Shown piece by piece: positions 33,376 through 41,327 of a stretch of DNA of 64,000 nucleotides. The stretch is from contig NZ_CP075682.1 of the NCBI RefSeq assembly GCF_018603435.1, positions 4,853,749 through 4,917,748 of the forward strand, in the 5' to 3' direction. Every line of letters begins with the position of its first letter. Within the stretch, counting starts at the first letter, position 1. Below the pieces are notes generated by a model. The model did no database searches. It saw only the letters and a list, made by a program, of their open reading frames with translations, and was not told the DNA's origin. The position numbers were made by a program, and so were the translations under genes. Origin of the DNA: Chryseobacterium sp. ZHDP1. GTDB lineage: Bacteria; Bacteroidota; Bacteroidia; Flavobacteriales; Weeksellaceae.

Positions 33376-34341
33376 ATGAAACCCCACACGGAAAGAATAC
33401 TTATTACAGGTGCTTTAGGGCAAATTGGTACCGAGCTTACAAACAGACTTGTTGAAATTCACGGAGCTGAAAATGTTGTGGCTTCGGGACTTGACAGATG
33501 GCAAAAGGGAATTACTGCGGCGGGTCATTACGAAAGGATGGACGTTACGAATACACAATTGGTTAGACAGGTGATCAAAGATTACGATATCACCACCGTT
33601 TACCATTTGGCTTCATTATTGTCGGGTACATCAGAAAAGCAGCCCATTTTCGCATGGAAGCTAAATCTGGAGCCTTTGCTTCATTTTTGTGAAATGGCAA
33701 AAGAAGGACTTATCCAAAAAATTTTCTGGCCGAGTTCTATCGCTGTTTTCGGAAAGGGAATTCCGAAAGAAAATGTAGAGCAGGATGTAGTTCTAAATCC
33801 TACAACGGTTTACGGAATTTCTAAAATGGCAGGTGAAAAATGGTGCGAATATTATTTTGACAAATATGAAGTGGATGTAAGAAGCATCCGTTATCCGGGA
33901 TTGATTTCATGGAAAACGCCTGCAGGTGGAGGAACAACAGACTACGCTGTTGAGATTTTTTATGAAGCCATTGAAGAAGGAAAATACACAAGTTTTATTT
34001 CCGAGAATACAGGAATGCCGATGCTGTATATGGATGATGCTATCAATGCAACTCTGAAATTAATGGATGCTCCGAAAGAAAATCTTACCGTGAGATCTTC
34101 ATATAATTTGGGCGGAATGTCTTTCACTCCAAAAGAACTGGCGGAAGAAATTAAGAAAGAAATTCCGGAATTTGAGATCGACTATAAACCGGATTTCAGA
34201 CAGGCGATCGCAGATTCCTGGCCGGCTTCAATTGATGACTCCGTAGCGAAAAAAGACTGGGGATTAAGCTACGATTTCGGGATTTCTGAAATGACAAAAG
34301 ACATGATTAAGAACTTAAAAGTAAAATTGAATAAAAATTAA
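33376..34341 (+). CDS. L-threonine 3-dehydrogenase, short-chain (epimerase-like) type
   Basis: A 321-residue extended SDR. The Rossmann motif GALGQIG is at 12-18, Ser120/Ser121 are in WPSSIAVFG, and YGISK is at 146-150. The protein matches the short-chain type threonine dehydrogenase known from Flavobacterium frigidimaris, which oxidises threonine to 2-amino-3-ketobutyrate with NAD+. This differs from the zinc-dependent Tdh of E. coli. Further support is the SWKTPAGGGTTDYAVEIF segment, typical of that group. A general UDP-sugar epimerase function is less likely. Confidence 0.85.
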   Translation: MKPHTERILITGALGQIGTELTNRLVEIHGAENVVASGLDRWQKGITAAGHYERMDVTNTQLVRQVIKDYDITTVYHLASLLSGTSEKQPIFAWKLNLEPLLHFCEMAKEGLIQKIFWPSSIAVFGKGIPKENVEQDVVLNPTTVYGISKMAGEKWCEYYFDKYEVDVRSIRYPGLISWKTPAGGGTTDYAVEIFYEAIEEGKYTSFISENTGMPMLYMDDAINATLKLMDAPKENLTVRSSYNLGGMSFTPKELAEEIKKEIPEFEIDYKPDFRQAIADSWPASIDDSVAKKDWGLSYDFGISEMTKDMIKNLKVKLNKN

Positions 34342-34426
34342 TTTACTTCGAGTTTTAATTTAAATAGAAATTATTTTAACATCTGATTTTTAATTTATTA
34401 TAAAAATTATCTAAAATTTAGTTTAA

Positions 34427-35179
34427 ATGATATTGTTCACATTTAACATTCTGAATATTGAAGCTGACTGCAAAAAACAGCAGTCTGTTTCCGATGAAGA
34501 AAGACTGAAAATTTCAGAAGATAATACAAAAGCAATACTTAGAATTTTAGACATTCATGATGTTAAAGCAAGTTTTTTTGTAGAGATTTCGATCGCTCAA
34601 AAACTTCAGAATTTAATAAAAGCAATTTCATTCCAAGGGCATGAAATTGCTTTTTATAATAAAAATTCTACCCTTCCGGAAATTGACAATGCTAAAAAAT
34701 TTACTCAGGAATTTTTAGAAAAACAGATTCGCGGAATTCGTCAGAAAGACAATAAACTTCCACAGCATGATTTAAAATTGCTGGAATTTAATTACGTTTC
34801 CAATATTGATAATGCCAACATTCTTTTTCCTTTTAAACGTCTGAAAAGAGATACGCAAATTAATGAGGAGGACGGACTGAGTATTGTTCCGGAAAGTATT
34901 TCTCCTTACAGTCAGCTTCCGTATAACGATTTTGTATTTCAGATGCTTCCGATGGAATATTACCAGAGTATGGTTTTTGAAACCCTGAAAAAGGATGATT
35001 TCGTTCTGATCTATCTTAATTCATGGCAGTTTACAGATTTCCAAAAATATCCGTTTGATATTCCCTTTTACAGAAGGCTGAATTCGGGCAAAAAAATGGA
35101 GGACAAATTAGATGCCCTCCTCAGTTGGATCAACGAGAAAGAAATGGCTACTTCCCGTATGAAAGATTATATTTTTTAA
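34427..35179 (+). CDS. Degenerate polysaccharide deacetylase-like protein
   Basis: The 250-residue protein keeps the frame of the polysaccharide deacetylase/DUF3473 family: FTFNIL at the N terminus, DVKASFFVE (45-53), GHEIA (71-75), and a C-terminal PYSQLPYNDFVFQMLPMEYY followed by VLIYLNSWQF. The catalytic Asp is Asn7 here (family TFD), and the metal-binding His pair after GHEI is absent (AFYNKNS). It is therefore probably inactive or has another role. No signal peptide is seen. It lies 2 bp before the next gene and probably shares its transcript. Confidence 0.7.
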   Translation: MILFTFNILNIEADCKKQQSVSDEERLKISEDNTKAILRILDIHDVKASFFVEISIAQKLQNLIKAISFQGHEIAFYNKNSTLPEIDNAKKFTQEFLEKQIRGIRQKDNKLPQHDLKLLEFNYVSNIDNANILFPFKRLKRDTQINEEDGLSIVPESISPYSQLPYNDFVFQMLPMEYYQSMVFETLKKDDFVLIYLNSWQFTDFQKYPFDIPFYRRLNSGKKMEDKLDALLSWINEKEMATSRMKDYIF

Positions 35180-35181
35180 TT

Positions 35182-35805
35182 ATGAAAAAAACTTTGGAAT
35201 TCCCCAAAACGATAAGATTTTTAAATGAAGATGAGATTCCCAACAATCCTTCAATCTTAAAAAGATGGGAAGAGAGTAAAACTGCAAATATTGTTCAGGG
35301 ATATACTTTTAAGCTTAAAGAAAATAATTCTGAGAATGAATCGATAGGATTTGATTTTTTTGCTGAAATAAATATTGATAATTCTAACCTCTGGAATTTA
35401 ATTGTTGCGCTTTCAAAAACATTACCCGAAGTTGCGGCTGTTCTATTTGGGCATATTGATTTTGACTTAAATTATGGCAATTATGAGGAAAAAGACAGTA
35501 TTTTGAAATTTATTAATCAATATAAAAAAGAACTTACTCAGGATGCTTTTATAAATTTTGGGCTAATCTATAATGATGATGAGAACTTAGTCGAAATATT
35601 TATTGATGAAAGTAAATATATAAAATATTGGGGAGTGGATGAAGAATTGTTCCGGAAGATCATGAATGACTTTAAATTAGAAGAAATCGAAAACCTTGAA
35701 TTCATAGACGAATATCCTAAGGTTCGTGAAGCTTTAACAAGATTTGATGAGAATGCGATTGATTCAAATCTACTTATCGAAAAACTGAGTGAAAAATATC
35801 TTTGA
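35182..35805 (+). CDS. Uncharacterised acidic cytoplasmic protein
   Basis: 207 residues from the ATG at 35182; the frame is open 19 codons further upstream inside the previous gene, but that part overlaps it. The protein is acidic, has no signal peptide and no membrane segment. I do not recognise the family. Its size, acidity and single-domain look resemble immunity-like proteins of Bacteroidota, but no toxin gene is adjacent, so that is only an impression. Confidence 0.65.
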   Translation: MKKTLEFPKTIRFLNEDEIPNNPSILKRWEESKTANIVQGYTFKLKENNSENESIGFDFFAEINIDNSNLWNLIVALSKTLPEVAAVLFGHIDFDLNYGNYEEKDSILKFINQYKKELTQDAFINFGLIYNDDENLVEIFIDESKYIKYWGVDEELFRKIMNDFKLEEIENLEFIDEYPKVREALTRFDENAIDSNLLIEKLSEKYL

Positions 35806-35830
35806 ATCAAACGCAATAAGTGTTTGTGAT

Positions 35831-37036
35831 TTAAGCAAGTTCAAAAAGCGTAATTTCCGGTAAAACGCCGACTCTTCCGGGATATCCCAAAACTCCGAAG
35901 CCTCTGTTTACATAAAGCATTTTTCCTTCGCTTTCGTATAAATCTGCCCATTTCGGATATTTATACTGAACAGGAGACCATTTTATGTTTTTCAGATCCA
36001 AACCAAACTGCATTCCGTGGGTGTGTCCTGAAAGCGTTAAATGAACATTTGCAGGGTGTTTTTTCACCACATAATCAAAATGGGTAGGATCGTGGCTCAT
36101 TAAGATTTTAACAGCAGATTCCGGAACTCCTTTTAGGGCATCATCTAATCTTCCAAACTGTGGAAAAGGTTTCAATCCCCAGTTTTCAACACCTAAAATG
36201 TATATTTTTTCGCCATTTTTTTCAATGATTCTGTGTTCGTTCCGAAGCATATCAAAACCGGCCTGTCTTTCGTAATCAATTAAGGTATCAAGATTTTTCT
36301 TTTTGGCTTCCGGAGAGTCCCAGCTTACATAATCTGCGTAATCATGATTTCCAAGAACGGCAAATTTTCCGTCTTTCGCTTTAATTTTTGAAAATAATGG
36401 AATGAATGGTTTGAATTCTTCAGCAACATTATTCACCATATCTCCGGTAAAAAGAACCAGATCAGGATTCTGTTCATTGATTAAGTCAATTGCATGCTGA
36501 AGCTTTCCCGGATCCGCAAAACTTCCACTGTGAACATCGGAAATCTGTACGATTTTATATCCTTTAAAGCTTTGGGGAAGATTCGCAAAATTCATTCGTA
36601 CTCTTCTTACTTTATGGCGGTATTTTCCAAAGGTAATTCCGTCGATAAAAAGAGCTGAAAGAACACCTCCTAAACCTAATCCCATAATGCTTAAAAACTT
36701 TCGTCTTTCAGGGAAAAAGTTTTCTGACGGGCGGGTAAGTCCGATAAGATAGCTTCCGGTTCTGAAGATATCATCAATTAATAAAAATAAAACGATGAAA
36801 ACTTTGGGCAGAATAAAAATTAGGAACAGGGAGATCATAATCTGCGCGCGCATCATGCTTCGGTCTGCTCTGCTGAAGTGGGAAACTTCGTAAGCGAAAA
36901 AAACGTAAACCGCTAAAGAAATGACGCAGTAGCCTATTTTGATCCAGTTGTTATCTGTTAAAGTTCTGATTGCCTGGTAAATGTAAATTTCCAGAAAAAT
37001 AAAAACTGCCGCAATGATAAAAAAGTTTCTTTGCAT
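35831..37036 (-). CDS. Membrane-anchored metallophosphoesterase
   Basis: A 401-residue protein with about four or five N-terminal membrane segments (to about 130) and a C-terminal calcineurin-type phosphoesterase domain. The metal motifs are seen in order: QISDVHSG, TGDMVNN, LGNHDYAD, MSHDPTHFD and LSGHTHGM. It belongs to the YkuE/YaeI group, members of which cleave lipid-linked phosphate esters. The substrate is not known. I start at the ATG at 37036, since the upstream GTG at 37057 lies in the terminator of the preceding gene. Confidence 0.87.
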   Translation of the reverse strand: MQRNFFIIAAVFIFLEIYIYQAIRTLTDNNWIKIGYCVISLAVYVFFAYEVSHFSRADRSMMRAQIMISLFLIFILPKVFIVLFLLIDDIFRTGSYLIGLTRPSENFFPERRKFLSIMGLGLGGVLSALFIDGITFGKYRHKVRRVRMNFANLPQSFKGYKIVQISDVHSGSFADPGKLQHAIDLINEQNPDLVLFTGDMVNNVAEEFKPFIPLFSKIKAKDGKFAVLGNHDYADYVSWDSPEAKKKNLDTLIDYERQAGFDMLRNEHRIIEKNGEKIYILGVENWGLKPFPQFGRLDDALKGVPESAVKILMSHDPTHFDYVVKKHPANVHLTLSGHTHGMQFGLDLKNIKWSPVQYKYPKWADLYESEGKMLYVNRGFGVLGYPGRVGVLPEITLFELA

Positions 37037-37046
37037 AACTAAGTGT

Positions 37047-37086
37047 AAAAAAAGCACAAAGAATTAATTTTCCCTGTGCTTTTTTA
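37047..37086 (-). terminator. Terminator of the KAS III-like gene
   Basis: On the minus strand AAAAAGCACA...TTGTGCTTTTTTT forms a stem and T run just after the stop codon at 37106. Confidence 0.75.
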
Positions 37087-37105
37087 TATTTTAAATTAAA
37101 TGTTG

Positions 37106-38173
37106 TTAAGGAAATCTGTAAACAATAGCATTGATGTTCATTCCGGCTCCTACCGAAGTCATTACAATGTTACCTTTTTCTTTAAACGATTGACCTTCCA
37201 TTTTTCCTTTAATTATTAAATCAAACATAGTAGGAATGGTTGCTACGGAAGAATTTCCGAAATTCTGGATCGTCATTGGAGAGATGGAATGGTCATACTC
37301 TTTCACATTATAAAGCTTGTGAAGCCTTTCAATCATCGCATAATCCATTTTTGCATTTGCCTGATGAATTAAGATTTTGTTGATGTCTTCAATAGAAAGA
37401 CCAGCGTCTTCAATGGTTTCTTTAATCGCAGCCGGAACGTTTTTCAACGCATATTCGTAGATTTTTCTGCCCTGCATTCTTACGAAAATACGGGTCTGGT
37501 CAGAATCTTTGTTGATGGATGGTCCGTTGGCAAGATAATCCAGTTCCACACCGTTGTCACAGATTGTATTGTGAGCAATGATTCCTACATTTTCCTGATC
37601 TGTAGCCTGAACCACAACAGCACCTGCTCCGTCTGCAAAGATCATTCTATTTCTGTCATGCGGATCTGTTACTCTGCTTAATGTTTCAGCACCGATTACC
37701 AAGATGGTTTTAGCCACTTTAGCTTTAATTAGGTTGTCTGCCAAAATCATCGCTTCCACCCATCCCGGACATCCGAAAAGCATATCGTAAGTAACACATT
37801 TTCTGTTTTTAATGCCTAACTTGTTTTTCACTCTCGCTGCCATTGTTGGCATAAAATCTGCGTATCCGTTTACAGTAACTTCCCCGAAATTACTTGCGTA
37901 AATGATATAATCCAGTTCCTCCTGATCTATTTTTGCATCTGCAATAGCAATTTTTGCAGCTTCGTAACCGATTTTTGAGTTGGAAAGATCATCTTCTATG
38001 AATCTTCTGTTTTCTATCTCTGTAATTTCTACAAATTTTGAGATCGTTTCCTCAGCAGGTTTGTCAATCTTTACCCCGTCTTCTGAATAAAACTCTGAAT
38101 CTAGAAAAAAGTCTCTTCCTATAATTCTGCTGGGAAGATAAGATCCAGAACCAATAATGATCGTATTCGGCAT
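37106..38173 (-). CDS. 3-oxoacyl-ACP synthase III-family protein (FabH-like thiolase fold)
   Basis: The 355-residue thiolase-fold enzyme has the catalytic triad Cys135 (LFGCPGW), His270 (LIHQAN) and Asn307 (NFGNSS). This is the KAS III arrangement, so it would condense an acyl-CoA starter with malonyl-ACP. At 355 residues it is longer than typical FabH (about 320), and it lies away from any fab cluster. It could prime fatty acids, or make a special lipid or pigment precursor. Flavobacteria usually keep several such paralogs, so I give no gene symbol. Confidence 0.87.
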   Translation of the reverse strand: MPNTIIIGSGSYLPSRIIGRDFFLDSEFYSEDGVKIDKPAEETISKFVEITEIENRRFIEDDLSNSKIGYEAAKIAIADAKIDQEELDYIIYASNFGEVTVNGYADFMPTMAARVKNKLGIKNRKCVTYDMLFGCPGWVEAMILADNLIKAKVAKTILVIGAETLSRVTDPHDRNRMIFADGAGAVVVQATDQENVGIIAHNTICDNGVELDYLANGPSINKDSDQTRIFVRMQGRKIYEYALKNVPAAIKETIEDAGLSIEDINKILIHQANAKMDYAMIERLHKLYNVKEYDHSISPMTIQNFGNSSVATIPTMFDLIIKGKMEGQSFKEKGNIVMTSVGAGMNINAIVYRFP

Positions 38174-38276
38174 TCGTTTATATGATTTTTTTTAAAGATG
38201 CAAAGTTAATAATTAATATTAATAACAGAGAATTAAAAATATTACTAAATTTGCAAAAATTGTACTTTACAATCCT

Positions 38277-38846
38277 ATGAAAAACAATCCTTCTTTAAAA
38301 GGCTTACTTATTGCAGTTGTGGCGTTTATCGTAGCCTTTGGGATTTATTTCCTTTTTTTAGCCAAAAAAAATTACTACGTAGTGGATAATCCTACGCCGG
38401 ATACGTTTTACTATAAAATCAATAATGGTTCCGAAGGTATAATTGCAGGCGGACAGACGGTTCCCGTAGATCTTAATCAGGGAAAAAATTCTATAAAAGT
38501 TTTCGACCGGAATAAAAAATTATTATTCGATTCTGCTTTTGAGGTAAAAAAAATCAGAGGTCTTATCAATATCGCTCATCAGGATTATTATATCAATGAT
38601 CAGTATTACGGATATAATCTTAAAAAAGATTCATTACTTTTGGCATTAGATAAAACCATCATAGACGGAAAACCGTATTTCGGAGGCGCAAGACGTTTCA
38701 GTAAGCTGTTTACCGATGATTTTTATTATAACGTAGACGAAGATTACGATAAAATTATCAAAAATATCCAGAAGGTAGAATCAAGATCGAAGATCTTCAG
38801 AAAGCAGGATTACCTTAATTATTATAATGAATATTACAAGTTTTAA
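38277..38846 (+). CDS. Uncharacterised single-pass membrane protein upstream of ubiE
   Basis: 189 residues with one N-terminal membrane segment (LLIAVVAFIVAFGIYFLFL), then a short beta-rich domain (about 30-95) and a Tyr- and Asp-rich C terminus facing the periplasm. No family recognised. It ends 3 bp before ubiE and so heads the ubiE-porT transcript. A -7 box TAAATTTG lies at 38246-38253. Confidence 0.78.
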   Translation: MKNNPSLKGLLIAVVAFIVAFGIYFLFLAKKNYYVVDNPTPDTFYYKINNGSEGIIAGGQTVPVDLNQGKNSIKVFDRNKKLLFDSAFEVKKIRGLINIAHQDYYINDQYYGYNLKKDSLLLALDKTIIDGKPYFGGARRFSKLFTDDFYYNVDEDYDKIIKNIQKVESRSKIFRKQDYLNYYNEYYKF

Positions 38847-38849
38847 GTT

Positions 38850-39581
38850 TTGACAAAAGATATTACCAAAATTACGCCTTACAATACCGACGCTACTAAA
38901 AAGAGTCAGGTAGAAGATATGTTCGACAATATTGCACCGAAGTATGATCTTCTGAATCGGGTTTTATCCATGAAAATCGATGTGATGTGGAGAAATACAC
39001 TGGTGAAATGGATGAAAAAAGATAATCCGCAGGAAGTGCTGGATGTGGCTACAGGAACGGGTGATCTGGCGATTGCTGTGGAAAAAGGAACCGGCTCTAA
39101 AGTAATTGGTTTAGATTTATCGCAACAAATGTTAAATGTTGGCGTTATTAAAATAAAAAAACTTAAATTAGACGGCAAAATTTCCATGCAAAAAGGAGAT
39201 GCGGAGAAGTTACTGTATGAAGATAACAGATTTGATGCGGTTTCCGTTGCATTCGGAGTTAGGAATTTTGAAAACCTTACCAAAGGTTTGGCAGAATTAA
39301 GAAGAGTAGTTAAAGATAACAAGAGTGTTTATATACTGGAGTTTTCAAAGGTTGAAGGGTTTATGGGACCATTGTATATGTTTTACTTTAAAAACATTTT
39401 ACCTGCAATCGGCAGACTGGTTTCCAAAGATAACAGGGCGTATACATACCTTCCGGATTCTGTAAATGCTTTTCCTTACGGGGAAAAGATGAGACAAATT
39501 CTTTTAGATACAGGATTTAAAAAAGTTGAATATAAAAAACTAAGTTTAGGTATAGCCACAATTTATAAAGCAACAAAGTAA
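38850..39581 (+). CDS. ubiE: Demethylmenaquinone / 2-methoxy-6-polyprenylbenzoquinol methyltransferase
   Basis: The C-methyltransferase that turns demethylmenaquinone into menaquinone, 243 residues. Seen: MFDNIAPKYDLLNRVLSM, the SAM motif LDVATGTGDLAI, GDAEKLLYEDNRFDAVSVAF and a C-terminal YLPDSVNAFPYGEKM. It starts at a TTG (38850), since the next ATG would remove the conserved N-terminal TPYNTDATKKSQVE. Bacteroidota use menaquinone, so it should be MenG/UbiE in the menaquinone role. It is followed by porT after 3 bp. Confidence 0.93.
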   Translation: MTKDITKITPYNTDATKKSQVEDMFDNIAPKYDLLNRVLSMKIDVMWRNTLVKWMKKDNPQEVLDVATGTGDLAIAVEKGTGSKVIGLDLSQQMLNVGVIKIKKLKLDGKISMQKGDAEKLLYEDNRFDAVSVAFGVRNFENLTKGLAELRRVVKDNKSVYILEFSKVEGFMGPLYMFYFKNILPAIGRLVSKDNRAYTYLPDSVNAFPYGEKMRQILLDTGFKKVEYKKLSLGIATIYKATK

Positions 39582-39584
39582 CCT

Positions 39585-40367
39585 ATGAATAAATTTTTAT
39601 TAAGAGCACTGGTTTTAGCCTCAGTAAATGTTGCAGTTTTAGCAAACGCGCAATTCAGAACCCGAAACAGAATGGATAAGTTGGAAGACTTTGACGAACA
39701 GAAATTCAGTTGGGGTTTTTATCTAAGTGGTAACAGACTAGACTACCGTATTGTTCTCAATCCAAGATATGGGATGAACAACAATCAGAATCTTGTTACA
39801 TCTAAAGAAAGCTACAGTTTCGGTGCAGGTTTAATTGCAAAGTGGAGACTGAATGACTTTTTGGATGTAAGATTGGAGCCAGGGTTACAATTTGGGCAGA
39901 GACAGCTTACTTTCAATACGCAGAGCAACGACCAGTATGCTGCGGGTACTTTGACGAACGATCCTTTTATTCCGATGAAATTAACGGATAAAGACAAAAT
40001 AAGAGATATTAAAACTACCCTTATAGATGTTCCGGTATTGCTGGAATTCCACGGGAACAGATGGTACAATTCCAGACCTTACGTTGCAACCGGGGTAAAC
40101 TATATCGTAAACCTTCAGTCTAATGCAACTTCTACAGACGACAATATGCAGCAGGTTTTCAGATCTACTACGCATAACTTTGCATGGTCTGCAGAAATGG
40201 GAATCCAGTTTTATTTCAATAAATTTAAACTGACTCCTGCCGTAAGAGGAACTTTCATTATGAACAATGAAATTGTGGCAGATAATGCAACAACACCTCC
40301 TTACTGGACGTCTGCAATGTCTACTTTACACACAAGAGCAATCTTTTTTGTACTGAAATTTGAATAA
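39585..40367 (+). CDS. porT: PorT-family outer-membrane beta-barrel protein, type IX secretion
   Basis: The 260-residue protein has a signal peptide (LVLASVNVAVLANAQ) and the layout of an eight-stranded outer-membrane barrel (alternating strands, ending in FVLKFE with a C-terminal aromatic). The position directly after ubiE is the usual place of porT/sprT in Bacteroidota, and the internal pattern NFAWSAEMGIQFYFNKFKL fits. PorT is needed for type IX secretion of C-terminal-domain proteins. The call rests on context and general pattern. Confidence 0.82.
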   Translation: MNKFLLRALVLASVNVAVLANAQFRTRNRMDKLEDFDEQKFSWGFYLSGNRLDYRIVLNPRYGMNNNQNLVTSKESYSFGAGLIAKWRLNDFLDVRLEPGLQFGQRQLTFNTQSNDQYAAGTLTNDPFIPMKLTDKDKIRDIKTTLIDVPVLLEFHGNRWYNSRPYVATGVNYIVNLQSNATSTDDNMQQVFRSTTHNFAWSAEMGIQFYFNKFKLTPAVRGTFIMNNEIVADNATTPPYWTSAMSTLHTRAIFFVLKFE

Positions 40368-40387
40368 AAATTTACTATAAAATAGAG

Positions 40388-40417
40388 AAAGGAGATATAT
40401 TTTGTATCTCCTTTTTT
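40388..40417 (+). terminator. Terminator of the ubiE-porT operon
   Basis: AAAGGAGATA-tattt-tGTATCTCCTTTTTTG: a stem of about ten pairs and a T run. Confidence 0.8.
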
Positions 40418-40447
40418 GTTTCAGGGCAAAATATAGACCGTTTTATT

Positions 40448-40477
40448 TTTGTTAGTATTAATATTTTGTTATTTTTG
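40448..40477 (+). promoter_or_regulatory. Promoter of the zapB-like/zapA/6S RNA/rny locus
   Basis: TTTG (40448-40451), 18 nt, TATTTTTG (40470-40477): an exact Bacteroidota sigma-A-type promoter, 28 nt before the ATG at 40506. Confidence 0.75.
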
Positions 40478-40505
40478 CTAATAGTTAGAATATACAAAAC
40501 CTGAA

Positions 40506-40808
40506 ATGCTTCAAGATTTAGAAAACAATTTTTCAGAATTAGAAAAAAAGATTTTGCAGTTACAGAAAAATTACAAAAATCTTAGCGAAAGATTCTCGGA
40601 ATTAAATGTTGAGCATGAAGATCTGAAGAAGAGATACGATGAAGAAAGAAGAAAAAATCAGGTATTAGCAGAAGAACAAAAAAATATAAAACTTTATTCA
40701 GCAATATCAGGAAATCCTGAACACAACCGATTGATGAAAAACCACATCAACAGGTTGGTGAAAGAAATAGATTTCTGCATTGCGCAGCTTCAAAACAGTG
40801 GATTATAA
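40506..40808 (+). CDS. ZapB-like coiled-coil protein
   Basis: A 100-residue, almost continuous coiled coil (about 1-60: LEKKILQLQKNYKNLSERFS and on), followed by a short helical tail (HNRLMKNHINRLVKEID). Its stop codon shares one base with the zapA ATG. In Bacteroidota such a protein next to zapA is thought to take part in Z-ring assembly. The sequence itself only shows the coiled coil, so the name is by context. Confidence 0.75.
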   Translation: MLQDLENNFSELEKKILQLQKNYKNLSERFSELNVEHEDLKKRYDEERRKNQVLAEEQKNIKLYSAISGNPEHNRLMKNHINRLVKEIDFCIAQLQNSGL

Positions 40809-41098
40809 TGGAAGTAAGAAGAATAACCATTAATATAGCCGGAAGAGTATATCCGCTGAATGTACCGGCAGCAGAGGAAGAAACCCTGCGCAAAGTCGGG
40901 AAGCAGATAGAGAATATGATTAAAGATTTTGAACAGAATTTCGATGTGAGAGACAAACAGGATGCTTTAGCGATGTGTGCCCTGAAATTGGGAACCAATG
41001 CTGAAGTGGTGTCTATGAACTACGATAAAACCATACAATCTACCAACGAAAGATTATTAAAAATTAATCAGTCGTTGAATAATGAAACAGGGAAATAG
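40808..41098 (+). CDS. zapA: Cell division protein ZapA
   Basis: A 96-residue ZapA-family protein. Seen are the N-terminal RRITINIAGRVYPLNVPA strand pair, EEETLRKVGKQIENMI and a C-terminal helix ALAMCALKLGTNAE. ZapA binds FtsZ and bundles its filaments at mid-cell. It is coupled to the ZapB-like gene by a one-base overlap and is followed by a structured RNA gene and rny. Confidence 0.88.
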   Translation: MEVRRITINIAGRVYPLNVPAAEEETLRKVGKQIENMIKDFEQNFDVRDKQDALAMCALKLGTNAEVVSMNYDKTIQSTNERLLKINQSLNNETGK

Positions 41099-41109
41099 AT
41101 TTTTTTTCC

Positions 41110-41289
41110 CGAAAAAGCTGCCTACAATAATTCTAACACATTAAAGGTAAACTCAACGCTAAACAATTACCGAACAAATGTCCATTGAATGGCGTGCCGG
41201 TTCTCCGGATTACAGACAGTGGAAATCAGTTCAAATCGTGTTGATTAGGAGTTTACTCTCAATCTCTGGATTATTGTGGGCTTTTTTTA
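41110..41289 (+). ncRNA. ssrS: Probable 6S RNA between zapA and rny
   Basis: The ~180-nt spacer folds as one long irregular rod. GAAAAAGC / GCTTTTTTT close it. CTACAATAA pairs with TTATTGTGG, GTAAACTC (41147-41154) pairs with GAGTTTAC (41250-41257), and CTAAACAA pairs with TTGATTAG with one mismatch, leaving an open central region. The tip holds CCGG-ttct-CCGG. The closing stem ends in a T run. A long rod with a central bubble next to zapA is the hallmark of 6S RNA, which sequesters the housekeeping RNA polymerase. The identification rests on shape and position, not on an alignment. Confidence 0.68.
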
Positions 41290-41327
41290 TTTATGAATAG
41301 TAAGACAATTAAAACTCAATATAGATT

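Noticed and set aside
37036..37057. GTG start for the metallophosphoesterase
   Set aside because: It lies in the terminator stem of the upstream gene; the ATG at 37036 starts the first membrane helix cleanly.
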